The position numbers were made by a program, and so were the translations under genes. Shown one piece after another: positions 15,423 through 24,471 of a stretch of DNA of 64,000 nucleotides. Below the pieces are notes generated by a model. The model was given only the letters and a program-made list of their open reading frames with translations, had not been told where the DNA came from and ran no database searches. How positions within the stretch are numbered: position 1 is the stretch's first letter; each line of letters begins with the position of its first letter. Source of the DNA: CAYWMP01 sp964459445 (GTDB lineage Bacteria; Desulfobacterota; DSM-4660; Desulfatiglandales; HGW-15); the NCBI GenBank assembly GCA_964459445.1, contig CAYWMP010000005.1, positions 13,331-77,330 of the forward strand, read 5' to 3'.

Positions 15423-16340
15423 ATGTCCTCTAACTATATAAAAGCAAGAAAATCACAATATCATTTCTACAGATCTGTTCCTCTTTATACCCAAACTGAA
15501 GAAAACAAATTTGTCCTCTATAAGCCACCCGGAATAACCCTTGGAGAGATGCGTTTGAGTGAGGGCCTGCACCCTGAAACGCTATATATTTCAAAGGCGG
15601 ATAAGATAAATGGGATTCAGGAGGCACAAGAGGCTTTTAACCTCCAGCTTGAAACAGATATCCAATCGGGCAGTCCAACAAAAATAAAGGAAACCCTTAC
15701 AGTCATCATGGAGGAAACATTAACGGAGCCCCGAAGCGGTAGTTTAGAGGGCGTTTCAGACACGATGGACATATTAACGGAATATACGGCTGATTCGGAT
15801 GTGATAAATAGCCTTTTAGCGGTTTCGACTACGGACTACTCAACAATCATGCACTCGATTAACGTTATGACATTTGCCCTTGGCTTTGGGGTTTCTTTGA
15901 ATTTTCCAAAACCCGAACTAAAAACGCTTGGGCTGGCTGCCTTGTTGCATGATGTTGGAAAAACCAAAGTTGATCCTGAAATCCTGACAGCCCCGAGAAA
16001 ATTGACCCGAGAAGAATTTGAGCAAATGAAATCCCATAGCATGACAGGACATAATATTCTTAAAGCTTGTAACTTTAACTTCAAAGAAATTCCTGTAAGT
16101 GCGTTGGAGCATCATGAAAAATTGGATGGAAGCGGTTATCCAAACGGTAGCGGCAATATATCCAATATATCCCTGATAATAGGAATTATCGATTGTTATG
16201 AGGCCCTAACAAATGATGATAGACCCTATCGCAGTGCTATGGCACCCTATGATGCCCTGAAGATCATTAAAAAAGATGTTATTGAAGGTAAATTCCGAAA
16301 AGAAATTTTTGAAAAGTTCGCTTATAGCCTTGCCGGCTAA
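15423..16340 (+). CDS. HD-GYP domain protein, copy 2 (cyclic-di-GMP phosphodiesterase family)
   Basis: 305 residues, same architecture as copy 1. The HD pair (LLHDVGK) and a fully canonical HHEKLDGSGYPNG motif are present, so this copy looks catalytically competent. The substitutions between the copies cluster at 205-225 (region before the HHE motif) and near the C-terminus. The remaining domain is nearly identical. The ATG at 15423 is preceded by AAGGGCG. Because the promoter was duplicated too, both copies are probably expressed together with motility genes elsewhere. Confidence 0.92.
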   Translation: MSSNYIKARKSQYHFYRSVPLYTQTEENKFVLYKPPGITLGEMRLSEGLHPETLYISKADKINGIQEAQEAFNLQLETDIQSGSPTKIKETLTVIMEETLTEPRSGSLEGVSDTMDILTEYTADSDVINSLLAVSTTDYSTIMHSINVMTFALGFGVSLNFPKPELKTLGLAALLHDVGKTKVDPEILTAPRKLTREEFEQMKSHSMTGHNILKACNFNFKEIPVSALEHHEKLDGSGYPNGSGNISNISLIIGIIDCYEALTNDDRPYRSAMAPYDALKIIKKDVIEGKFRKEIFEKFAYSLAG

Positions 16341-16397
16341 AAAGAATCATTACCATGACATGTATCTACCCGATAGTCAGTCTGAGAAGGGGTCAGA

Positions 16398-16428
16398 TCT
16401 GCCCTTATCCCATGTTCCAATTTGCTCA
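16398..16428. repeat. 31-base repeat, copy B
   Basis: Begins TCTGCCCTTATCCCATG and ends CAATTTGCTCA. It pairs with copy A at 13735-13765 in the same orientation, immediately beyond the end of duplication unit 2. Confidence 0.55.
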
Positions 16429-16581
16429 TCTACCTGCCTAAATTGACAGAAGTAACATGATGACAAGAAACTATGATTCAGGCAGGGATTTCCTTCGATG
16501 AGAAGCGGAAAAGAAAACGTCAAGATTTTTCCTAGATGATAAGGCAGTCGGATTCGGAGAGGGTTTGAAGATTTTGGCAAC

Positions 16582-17616
16582 CTAAAGTTCGATTCCCGGC
16601 CAGCTATTTATGGGATCGGTCGAATGGACGACACGCATGCCCGCCCTCGAAAACCTCTCAAAAGCCTCATCGGCTTGATCCCCATAGTCCATCACGCCTG
16701 GAACAACCACCGGAGAGGTGCAATCTTCCAGCAGGAAGACCTTCTCGGCCAACTTCGCATCTTGTGCGCGGATGTTGTCAAGTAAATCGTCGATAGTCCA
16801 GGCCACACAGTGACTCTTGGCCTGCCCTGCGATAATCACGGCATCATAGGCGAGTAAATGCGTGATGAATGCGACATTCCTTTCTTCGATTCTCTTTCCT
16901 TTGAAATCCTCCAAAACCTCAGGTCCCAATACGGAGTAATGCTCGGTAAAGGGATTCCCTCCTTTGATTTGGAAATTGGATTGGTTATGACGTGCGATAC
17001 TGTGGAAAAACATTGCTTCTTCAAAGGCAGGCACCAGGGCATGGCCGATGCCACCCAACATGGCATGATAAGGCCAAATCGTCAGGTCGTATTTGCCGCC
17101 CTTTTTAAGCTGCCTGGTGTAATGGAGAAGGTACTCGTGACCGTATGAATCCGTGATTTCGAGGCCGGGGCAGATTTGTGGATTGATCTTCCATTGCCCC
17201 TTCTCGATTTCTTCATCTGAGATGAGAGTAAAGGGTGGGGGATGTTCTCCTTTATCGTTGACCAGAAATATTGAGTGAAAAATCTGTATGGCCTGGTGCG
17301 TGTCCATCGTCGGTGCGATCTGATGAATCACGTCCAGATTCCTATAGATGAACTGACAAAGCCTTATATTGTCGTCGACGGCTCCAGTGCCTGAAAGCCC
17401 TCCAACAAACAACTCGTAGCCCGGTATACAGAATGTGTTCTGTACATCAACAGCAACCAGGCAGATCCTGAATCGGTCCCTCGCGGCAGGGGGTATCTCA
17501 TATTCCTGAGCCCAATTTCCGGCATCTTCCGCCCGCGCTTGATAGGGTACCGGCCATAAAGAGCCGACTTTTTGCGGATCGAAGTGATGGGGTATGGGAA
17601 GTTCGTTGTGTGCCAT
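16582..17616 (-). CDS. Isochorismatase/nicotinamidase-like cysteine hydrolase
   Basis: 344 residues, longer than a typical nicotinamidase (about 200). The cysteine hydrolase fold is visible: the catalytic Asp is in LVAVDVQNTF (about residue 56), a metal-site-like pair in TMDTHQ, a TIWPYHAM stretch that resembles the motif near the catalytic Lys, and the nucleophile in AGQAKSHCVAWT. Insertions separate these motifs. The substrate is unknown; nicotinamide is possible but not shown. It follows two very small genes on the same strand (17646-17810 and 17896-18075), with which it may form an operon. The start ATG at 17616 precedes the conserved core by about 50 residues. Confidence 0.82.
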   Translation of the reverse strand: MAHNELPIPHHFDPQKVGSLWPVPYQARAEDAGNWAQEYEIPPAARDRFRICLVAVDVQNTFCIPGYELFVGGLSGTGAVDDNIRLCQFIYRNLDVIHQIAPTMDTHQAIQIFHSIFLVNDKGEHPPPFTLISDEEIEKGQWKINPQICPGLEITDSYGHEYLLHYTRQLKKGGKYDLTIWPYHAMLGGIGHALVPAFEEAMFFHSIARHNQSNFQIKGGNPFTEHYSVLGPEVLEDFKGKRIEERNVAFITHLLAYDAVIIAGQAKSHCVAWTIDDLLDNIRAQDAKLAEKVFLLEDCTSPVVVPGVMDYGDQADEAFERFSRAGMRVVHSTDPINSWPGIEL

Positions 17617-17645
17617 GCCCGGAAATGGAGAGCGGCGTCCGAAGC

Positions 17646-17810
17646 CTATTCATCATCCCCGGAACGAAAGTCATCGCAGGGCTCGTCCATTTCATCACCC
17701 CTGGAATGTTCCGCACTCGGCGCCGTGGTGCAAAAGGGCAACGCCTCTTCTTCCTTCTTCTTCGTTTTCTCGTCTTTTTCGACCTGTTCCTGCAATTTTT
17801 CCTCAGTCAT
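17646..17810 (-). CDS. Small highly charged protein, 54 residues
   Basis: The frame begins MTEEKLQEQVEKDEKTKKKE and continues EEALPFCTTAPSAEHSRGDE, ending in an acidic tail with EPCDDF and GDDE. GAGGAA lies at good spacing before the ATG at 17810. The N-terminal third is predicted to be a charged helix, and two cysteines lie in the rest. It sits 29 bp before the hydrolase gene on the same strand. I know no family for it. The coding call rests on the ribosome binding site and the operon position. Confidence 0.5.
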   Translation of the reverse strand: MTEEKLQEQVEKDEKTKKKEEEALPFCTTAPSAEHSRGDEMDEPCDDFRSGDDE

Positions 17811-17895
17811 TTGCATTTCCTCTATTATTCATGTCTTCATCATATTTTAAGGGCATTTTCCGGATGCGCAAATTCTCTTTCGCGCTCCGGCACCT

Positions 17896-18075
17896 TTATG
17901 CTTTGACGCCGAACAATCTGCCGGTTATAACCCCGCCACACAGCCCGGCCATCACAACAACCCAAATAGCGGTCAAGACATAGCTGTGGACGATGCTCCA
18001 GAGGGCGCCGGCGCCCACAAATGTAGGCACAATCATGACGATTCCAATTCCTATCTTCCTCGCAATACCTTCCAT
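17896..18075 (-). CDS. Small two-helix membrane protein, 59 residues
   Basis: The frame begins MEGIARKIGIGIVMIVPTFV, has two hydrophobic helices (about 8-30 and 33-52) and ends TGRLFGVKA. The ribosome binding site AAAGGAGGTG is near perfect, 5 bases before the ATG at 18075. The glycines in the helices (GAGAL, GLCGGVITG) suggest tight packing or oligomerisation. It heads the minus-strand group with the 54-residue gene and the nicotinamidase-like gene. The function is unknown. Confidence 0.7.
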   Translation of the reverse strand: MEGIARKIGIGIVMIVPTFVGAGALWSIVHSYVLTAIWVVVMAGLCGGVITGRLFGVKA

Positions 18076-18213
18076 GCAACACCTCCTTTATATGAAACTG
18101 ACGGGCAAATTCCCCGCCGATATCCTTCCATAAAACCCTTGAGAATCGCAGGCCACCTTAACATACTCTCGGCATGTTTGCCATTTCAAAAACACTCCGA
18201 ACAAAAGCCACCC

Positions 18214-21200
18214 TCACCGCAAGGGAAGCTCTTTATAGGTCAGGGCTAGTTGTTCTGAGAGCGTTTTAAGATCCGATTCCAAAGTGACCTCTTTCCCTTC
18301 CCTTGTCTTTATCCTGGTTTCCTTGTCTGCGACAATAACGATCTGAATATTTCGGGGATCTAGAAAATTTTCCGCCAAATTCGTGACCTCTTCCTTCGTC
18401 GCCCTGATATAGGCATCCTGAATGCTCCCAAGAGTATCCAAAGGCTCACGGCGCAGGGAATAACGAGCATAAGTCTCCACGAGTTCAACTGGAGAGTCCA
18501 CGGTAAAAACAAAACTGTTAAGCGTATCCAATCGTTTCAACTCCAATTCCCCTTCCGGAACCTCCTTTCGCAGCGCCCTTATGATGTTGATGGTCTCTCG
18601 GATGGCCTCAACGGTCTTATCGGCCTTGCAGCCGACATACCCTATAAGCATGCCGGCTTGCCATTTGTAGGTTTGAAAAAACCAGGTAGAATAGACGAGA
18701 CCCAGATCATCCCTTAATTTTTTGTGCATCAGGGAATCATTGCCCCCGAGCACTTGCATGAGAAGGCCCAGTTTCCAGTAATCGGGATGGGTTCGTTTTA
18801 TGCTTCGAAAGGCCAGCCTAACCTGGGATTGCACTTGACCGGGTTTGTGAATCAAAGCAAGGACCGGTGGTGTCAAGGGTGGATCATCAAGTTGTCTTTC
18901 CGGTGTAACACCTTCATACCCCTTCTTGAGCCCTTCAAGGAATCCCGTCAAACCCTCTATGGCCTGCACCCTGTCTATATCCCCAGAAATGGCGACGATC
19001 ATGTTTGATGGGACAAAATAGCTCTCCAGGAAACTCTTGAGCTCATCTTTTGTGATGTTTGGAATCGTCTTTAGGCCCCCTAAAGGATCGCGACCGTAAG
19101 GGTGGCCTTTAAAGTGCCATAAAATCAACTCCCTGCCGCTTACAGCCCTCGCATCCCCGCCCTGGCGTCTTAAGGACGTCAAGGCTTGCTGTTTTGCGGT
19201 TTCAAGTATCTGTGGATCGAATCTTGGCCTTAATAGCACCTCTTCAAGGAGCTTCAATCCCCTCTCCCAGTCTTCTTTCATGACCGATAGCCTAACAGCC
19301 GACTCCTCTTCGCCTACGCTTACAGACAATTGTATCGCATTCTCGTCCAGAAGCATGGCCAATTCAGATGGTGTGTATTTATCCGTCCCCCCCCGAACGA
19401 TTGTTCCGTTCAGTATGTCCGTTAATCCGAGCTTATGTTCCTCAACATCCACATCGCCGGCCCGAACCAGGATAACCAAATCTATGAGGGGCAGGTCTCG
19501 ATCCGGCAAATAGAAAACCTTGGCACCTCCGATTTGTGCAGTCTTTGCTTTTGGGTATTCAATTTTCCGAGGGACCCTAGTGAAAGACATGGGATGCTTC
19601 CAGTCCTCATGGGTGGTATAGATGCTGTGATTCTCAAAGGTCTCGGGAGCCGTCATTTTAGCTGCAACCGATCCGCTGATTGATCTCGTCTCTTTATAGG
19701 GCTCCGGTGGACGATCAGGCTTTCCGCCCGGTATGACGAACACGGTCGTGCTGTTTCCTGGCTGCATATATTTTCGAGCCACACGTCTTATGTCTTCAGG
19801 CGTTACTTTTGAAATCCTATCAAGGTATTCATTGATGTACTGCCAACCCACGCGAACTTCAAGGGTTGCAAGGGTACCTGCGAGTTGCTCATTGCTGCGC
19901 ATTCGGTCTAAATAACCCCTCTGGTTGAGTTTTTTAATCCTCTCTAGCTCGCGCACCGAGACCAAATCCTTTTTGAGCCTGTTCACCTCCGCCAGCAATA
20001 AAGCTTCAAGCTCTTCACAGCCCTTTATATAGTCCCCTCTTGTCTCTTCAACTGAAACACCTTCTTTTATGTTTAGATCGGGTTCCTTGGGAGATCCGCC
20101 CAATATGATCATACCGCCATACCGATTATCCGGGTTATAGGCCCAGGCCTGAACCGCAAGCCCTTTATTGATAATGTTTTGGGTCATGCGGGCGCCTCTG
20201 CCATGGCTCAGGACCATTGTCATGGCATCGAGCGCATAGAAATCCTCGGTTCCCATTCGGGCGCCATGGAAGCCGAGTCTTAGGAGGGGTGTACGAGCGC
20301 CTTTGAGGTGGCGCACACTTCTGCGTGGTCCCTTCTGGGGTGGTTCCTTTGTGACATGTTCAGGCGCGCGACTGCCGGTCGGATACCTTTCAAAATAGAC
20401 CCTTGCGAGTCTTCTCGCGTCCTCTAATGTCACGTCGCCCACGAGCACACAGACTGCATTTTTAGGATTGTAGTACTGTGCGTGGAACGCCATGGCATCC
20501 CGGGTGTTGAAGTTTTCCATATCCGATTTCCAACCGATGGTGGGGTTTCGGTAAGGATGGGCGGTATAGGCCGTTGCATTTAGATCGAGCCAGGCAGCGC
20601 CTCCCGGGTTATTGATGTATCGAAAGGCCCATTCACGCTGTACGACCGATTTTTCTACATAGAACTCCCTCCAGGAAGGTTCGAAAAGCTGTTCGCTTGT
20701 GATCGAGAACCACTGCTCAAGCATGTCTGATGGTACAGATGTCATGTATTGGGTTTCATCCTTTGATGTGAAAGCATTGATACCCACTGCGCCGTTTCTG
20801 CTAAGCTGGGAGGAGAATGCTTGGGACACATATATTTTCTGTACTTCAACTCGAAGTGCCTCCATCTCCTGTTCTTTCAATCTGATGAGAGTAGGGTTCG
20901 GTTCCCGTTTGGCCTTCTCCTTGAGGATAACCTGATAGGCGGCCTCAATTTTTTCCTGAAGCTCTTGATCTCTATTAAAATCAGAGGTGCCGAAATTCCT
21001 GGTCCCCTTAAACATCATGTGCTCAAGCAAATGGGCGATACCCGTCCCCCCCGTGTCTTCCAGGGCGGAACCGGCACGGATTGCAATTCGACATGCCACT
21101 TGTGGTGTCGAAGGACGCTCCACCACCAGGAAAAGCATCCCGTTCTTCAGGGTGAACTCTTTGACATCCAAACTGATCTTTGATGTCGAATCGCCGGCGT

Positions 21201-21261
21201 AGGATACTGAAAAAAGGGTTAAAATCAATATCCCCACCATAAGGGTTTTTTGAAACCTCAT
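18214..21261 (-). CDS. M16 family zinc metallopeptidase, two-repeat form, exported
   Basis: A secreted peptidase of 1015 residues, about twice a single M16 unit. A signal peptide (LMVGILILTLFSVSYAG) is followed by the inverted zinc motif HLLEH (His77, Glu80, His81) and a distal VVQREWAFR segment that holds the third ligand region. The second half (from about 560, KIEYPKAKTAQIGGAKVFYLPDRDLPLI) is an inactive M16 repeat without HxxEH, as is normal for the fused family. The substrate is unknown; relatives degrade peptides in the periplasm. I chose the ATG at 21261 because GAGG precedes it at good spacing. Confidence 0.9.
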   Translation of the reverse strand: MRFQKTLMVGILILTLFSVSYAGDSTSKISLDVKEFTLKNGMLFLVVERPSTPQVACRIAIRAGSALEDTGGTGIAHLLEHMMFKGTRNFGTSDFNRDQELQEKIEAAYQVILKEKAKREPNPTLIRLKEQEMEALRVEVQKIYVSQAFSSQLSRNGAVGINAFTSKDETQYMTSVPSDMLEQWFSITSEQLFEPSWREFYVEKSVVQREWAFRYINNPGGAAWLDLNATAYTAHPYRNPTIGWKSDMENFNTRDAMAFHAQYYNPKNAVCVLVGDVTLEDARRLARVYFERYPTGSRAPEHVTKEPPQKGPRRSVRHLKGARTPLLRLGFHGARMGTEDFYALDAMTMVLSHGRGARMTQNIINKGLAVQAWAYNPDNRYGGMIILGGSPKEPDLNIKEGVSVEETRGDYIKGCEELEALLLAEVNRLKKDLVSVRELERIKKLNQRGYLDRMRSNEQLAGTLATLEVRVGWQYINEYLDRISKVTPEDIRRVARKYMQPGNSTTVFVIPGGKPDRPPEPYKETRSISGSVAAKMTAPETFENHSIYTTHEDWKHPMSFTRVPRKIEYPKAKTAQIGGAKVFYLPDRDLPLIDLVILVRAGDVDVEEHKLGLTDILNGTIVRGGTDKYTPSELAMLLDENAIQLSVSVGEEESAVRLSVMKEDWERGLKLLEEVLLRPRFDPQILETAKQQALTSLRRQGGDARAVSGRELILWHFKGHPYGRDPLGGLKTIPNITKDELKSFLESYFVPSNMIVAISGDIDRVQAIEGLTGFLEGLKKGYEGVTPERQLDDPPLTPPVLALIHKPGQVQSQVRLAFRSIKRTHPDYWKLGLLMQVLGGNDSLMHKKLRDDLGLVYSTWFFQTYKWQAGMLIGYVGCKADKTVEAIRETINIIRALRKEVPEGELELKRLDTLNSFVFTVDSPVELVETYARYSLRREPLDTLGSIQDAYIRATKEEVTNLAENFLDPRNIQIVIVADKETRIKTREGKEVTLESDLKTLSEQLALTYKELPLR

Positions 21262-21643
21262 TGGTCTACCTCTCATTTTCGCTGTCTACTTGAAACCGAA
21301 TTTCAAACATTTGATAAATCCTCGGACGCTGTTCGGTCAAATCTGAAGGTTAAATTAACCATAGGAAACGATGAATCAAGTTTTCGGGCCGACCTTCAAG
21401 GGCATGTGGGGCCCTCCAATTCCATATCTATAATATAACGTCTCTTTTAAGAAGATTTTTTCAGGTATGTCAAGGGCCGATATTCTAACGATTTCTAACT
21501 TAACCCAATGTAATCATTAAATAACACCCAGTAGCCTAAGTTGATTCATCATGAATTCTTTTTCATGCCCTTCTCATGTCCTCCCCAATGACCGCCCTTT
21601 GTGCATCTGAATCAATGTCCCTTATCAATCTTCATGGGAGATA
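21262..21643. other. Divergent intergenic region
   Basis: This lies between the M16 gene and the sigma-54-type promoter. No open frame with a ribosome binding site is seen. A GCCGATAT at 21477 resembles a sigma-28 -10 but has no matching -35, so it was rejected. The region is long enough for an enhancer-binding site for the sigma-54 promoter, but I cannot name a motif. Confidence 0.35.
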
Positions 21644-21660
21644 TGGCATAGCATTTGCTT
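21644..21660 (+). promoter_or_regulatory. Sigma-54-type promoter ahead of the HDOD signalling operon
   Basis: TGGCAT, 5 bases, TTGCTT. The invariant GG and GC are separated by exactly 10 bases, as sigma-54 requires, and the bases around both match the consensus TGGCAC-N5-TTGC. Transcription would start near 21670, about 158 bases before the 55-residue gene. Confidence 0.55.
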
Positions 21661-21827
21661 ATAATTCAAATGGCAGTCTTTTCCGGAGATTTCAATGGGT
21701 TGGATCGAGCATGCCGAAGCTTTATTGCGGCCCATTTCTCAGGCTTAACGCATCTTACCCGGAATTGTCGAATATCTTGAGAAATATAGGGTAACCGACA
21801 CGGATTTGGTTACTTTTGAGGTCGTCT

Positions 21828-21995
21828 ATGGCTCAAACAGCGCCGAAAGCGGATCATGATATTTTTCCAGAAACCACGAGTGAAGAGTTGGAGAGGCGGT
21901 TTTCCGATGTGAGGGGAAACCCCATTATGGAAGAACTCATGGCAGCCGCAAAAAAATATCTCATGCAAAAAGGCCAAATTGATGATTCGAAGTAG
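21828..21995 (+). CDS. Small leader protein of the HDOD operon, 55 residues
   Basis: The frame starts MAQTAPKADHDIFPETTSEE and ends KKYLMQKGQIDDSK, with a predicted amphipathic helix (ELERRFSDVRGNPIMEELM). GAGGT lies 6 bases before the ATG. The last 14 bases overlap the ATG of the HDOD gene at 21982 in a different frame, a typical translational-coupling arrangement. I recognise no family. It could be a short partner of the HDOD protein or simply a coupling leader peptide. Confidence 0.6.
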   Translation: MAQTAPKADHDIFPETTSEELERRFSDVRGNPIMEELMAAAKKYLMQKGQIDDSK

Positions 21996-22839
21996 ATACA
22001 AAGATAAATTATCAAAGATAAAGAGCCTTTCAACCCTTCCTGTTGTGGCAAACAACGTTTTGCAGTTGACCCACAATCCCAAGTCCTCTGCCCTTCAGGT
22101 GGGTGAGGCCATCTCCCAGGACCCGGCCCTGGCCTCGAAGGTTTTGAGCGTTGCGAACTCCCCCTTTTATGGTTTCCCTCGAAAGATTACCACGATCCAT
22201 TCTTCTATCGTCGTGCTTGGTTTCGCCAATATTAGGAATCTGGTTCTTACGGCCTCAATTGTTGATGTTCTGCCATCAAAGGGCAACAACGGCTCCTTCA
22301 ACCGCGAAGAGTTCTGGAAACATTCCCTGGCCTGCGGGGTCGCATCAAAACTCATTGCAAAAAGAATAGGCATCAAAAACGCCGAAGAGGCCTTCCTTTG
22401 GGGACTGCTACACGATTTGGGCAAGATTGTCCTGGACGGTTACTTCACCAAGGAATTTGCATTAGCCGTGCATCAGGCAAAGGCAAAAGAAACCCTTTTG
22501 AAGGATGCGGAAGAAAAAATCTTTGGCGCAGACCATGCTGAAGTTGGCGCCATGGTAGCCGACAAATGGAATTTGCCACCTGCATTAATAAAAGGCATAC
22601 GCCATCACCATTCGCCATTATCGGCCAATGAATCCATGAGGGTAGCCGCCATCGTTCATATTGCTGACATCCTATGTAGAGCAATCGGTCTTGGAAACGG
22701 CGGGGATAGGAAGATACCGGGCATAAATGAAGATTCCTGGAAACTATTGAATATGGGCAAGGAGACCTTACAAGATCTGTTCTCAGAAATTGAACAGGGC
22801 GTTTTGAGTGCTATTTCTTTTCTCTCTTTTGTGAATTAA
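21982..22839 (+). CDS. HDOD domain protein
   Basis: 286 residues, soluble, a single HDOD domain: IKSLSTLPVVANNVLQLT, SQDPALASKVLSVANSPFYGF, IVVLGFANIRNLVLTASI and LLHDLGKIVLDGYF. HDOD proteins are degenerate HD-family scaffolds in bacterial signalling. I start at the ATG at 21982, not the TTG three bases earlier. It is followed by a kinase (22856), a response regulator (24472) and a second HDOD protein (24897) on the same strand, a compact signalling operon. Confidence 0.9.
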   Translation: MIRSRYKDKLSKIKSLSTLPVVANNVLQLTHNPKSSALQVGEAISQDPALASKVLSVANSPFYGFPRKITTIHSSIVVLGFANIRNLVLTASIVDVLPSKGNNGSFNREEFWKHSLACGVASKLIAKRIGIKNAEEAFLWGLLHDLGKIVLDGYFTKEFALAVHQAKAKETLLKDAEEKIFGADHAEVGAMVADKWNLPPALIKGIRHHHSPLSANESMRVAAIVHIADILCRAIGLGNGGDRKIPGINEDSWKLLNMGKETLQDLFSEIEQGVLSAISFLSFVN

Positions 22840-22855
22840 TGATTGGTGTTTTTAG

Positions 22856-24460
22856 ATGAAACTTTTGTCATATCAAAAGGACAGTCTTTTCCTGCAACAG
22901 ACCATTTCCGATCTGACCGAGGAAATCGGTCTGCTTACCATGCTCCAGGACATAAGCAAGCAACTTATTTCGAAATTCGATCTGAAGCAGATCCTTGACA
23001 TGTTTCTCGACCTGGTCAAGGAAATCATCAACTACCATGCCTGTATTCTATACCTTTACCAGGAGGACGCAGGCACATACAGAATCGTTGAATCGCGAGG
23101 CTTGTCAGGTCGTGAGCTGGAGAATTATGAATTAGATGATGACGTAGTAAAATGGGTCCTTGAAGAGGGCAGATGGACCCACACTTCATTCTTGAAAGAC
23201 CCAACACCAGAGAGCAAAGACTTTGTGACGATTCTTCCTCTTCAGGGGATCAAGAAGAGTCCGGGCTTTTTGTTGACTTTTTCCGACCCGAAACAAAACA
23301 TATTTACCCCGGCAAACGTGAAACTCCTTTCTTTCGTCGCAAGCCAGGCGGGCATTGCATTGGAAAATCAAGAACTTTACTCGGAGTTGTGTCGATCAAA
23401 AGACTATATCCAAAACATACTGGAGAATATCAATAACGGCATCATCACCATCGATATGGGAGACAAAATCACCCATATAAATAAAAATGCCACGGCTATG
23501 CTCGCACTTCCTTCTGCCGATGTGATAGGGGCCGATTTTAAAGAGGTTTTAAATAGTGCTCTGGTCGAAATGATCGACAAAGAAAAGAAAAGGGCCATTA
23601 GGGATGGTTTTACCTTTGAGGCCCTCTTCGAGTACTTTCCTAGCGAAAACTTCAGCATTCCACTGGGCATCAACTCCTCGCTCCTGCTTGACGACAATGG
23701 CCATCGAATAGGAATCATCATCGTTCTTCGGAATATGTCCGCTTCAAAGGAACTCGAGAGGTTGAGGCAGTTGGATGAAATGAAGAGCGAATTTGTATCC
23801 AATGTCTCACACGAGTTGAGAACGCCCCTTAGTATCATCAAGTCCTATGTAGAGGCATTGCTCGATCAGGTTGCCCCCGACGACCACCAGACACAAAAAG
23901 ACTTCCTTACGGTCGTCAACAGCGAAACGGATAGATTGACCGATCTTGTAAGCGACCTTTTAGACATTTCACGGATTGAATCCGGTAGGTTTGAAATAGA
24001 GCCCAGTCCCGTTGCCCTATCCGAAGTCATTCAATCTGTTTTGGCTAAACTCGCTGATCTCGGAGAGACACACGAGCTGGTGGTGGATATCCCTCCCTCC
24101 CTGCCTAATTTTATGGCGGACACCGACAAGATGTTTCAGGTTTTCTTAAATCTCATAACCAACGCCATCAAGTTCTCACCAAATGGGGGAGAGATTCGCA
24201 TACAGGCAGAGGTCTATAGTAATATGCTGAGATGCCTCGTCTCCGATCAAGGAATAGGCATCCCTAGAGAAGACCTCGATCGCGTTTTTGAAAAATTCTA
24301 TCGAGTCGACAATTCAGACAATTATGAGATACCAGGAACCGGGTTAGGATTGCCGATCGTGAAGCATATCATCGATTCCCACGCTGGAGAAATCTCTGTA
24401 AACAGCGAACTCGGCAAAGGATCGACCTTTACCCTGTTATTACCTCTTGAGAACGATTGA
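22856..24460 (+). CDS. GAF-PAS sensor histidine kinase
   Basis: 534 residues without membrane spans. An N-terminal coiled region leads into a GAF domain (about 30-175), then a PAS domain (about 178-300: ILENINNGIITIDMGDKITHIN), HisKA with phospho-acceptor His319 in FVSNVSHELRTPLS, and HATPase_c (N-box NLITNAIKFS, G1 SDQGIGIPRED, G2 GTGLGLPIVKHI). The stop lies 11 bases before the response regulator's ATG, which makes that regulator the likely partner. Confidence 0.93.
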   Translation: MKLLSYQKDSLFLQQTISDLTEEIGLLTMLQDISKQLISKFDLKQILDMFLDLVKEIINYHACILYLYQEDAGTYRIVESRGLSGRELENYELDDDVVKWVLEEGRWTHTSFLKDPTPESKDFVTILPLQGIKKSPGFLLTFSDPKQNIFTPANVKLLSFVASQAGIALENQELYSELCRSKDYIQNILENINNGIITIDMGDKITHINKNATAMLALPSADVIGADFKEVLNSALVEMIDKEKKRAIRDGFTFEALFEYFPSENFSIPLGINSSLLLDDNGHRIGIIIVLRNMSASKELERLRQLDEMKSEFVSNVSHELRTPLSIIKSYVEALLDQVAPDDHQTQKDFLTVVNSETDRLTDLVSDLLDISRIESGRFEIEPSPVALSEVIQSVLAKLADLGETHELVVDIPPSLPNFMADTDKMFQVFLNLITNAIKFSPNGGEIRIQAEVYSNMLRCLVSDQGIGIPREDLDRVFEKFYRVDNSDNYEIPGTGLGLPIVKHIIDSHAGEISVNSELGKGSTFTLLLPLEND

Positions 24461-24471
24461 GGATAACTGAA

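Larger units (their letters stand above)
15274..16387 (+). repeat. Tandem duplication, unit 2
   Basis: Second copy of the 1.1-kb unit, beginning TTTTTGCG and ending after GATAGTCAGTCTGAGA. It contains its own sigma-28-type promoter and HD-GYP gene. Confidence 0.9.

Noticed and set aside
17840..18082. An 80-residue Arg/Cys-rich minus-strand frame
   Set aside because: It is out of frame with the 59-residue membrane protein at 17896-18075, which has the near-perfect ribosome binding site and two clear helices.
21470..21486. Second sigma-28-type promoter (GCCGATAT at 21477)
   Set aside because: The -35 region at 11 bases does not match and no gene start lies at a suitable distance.
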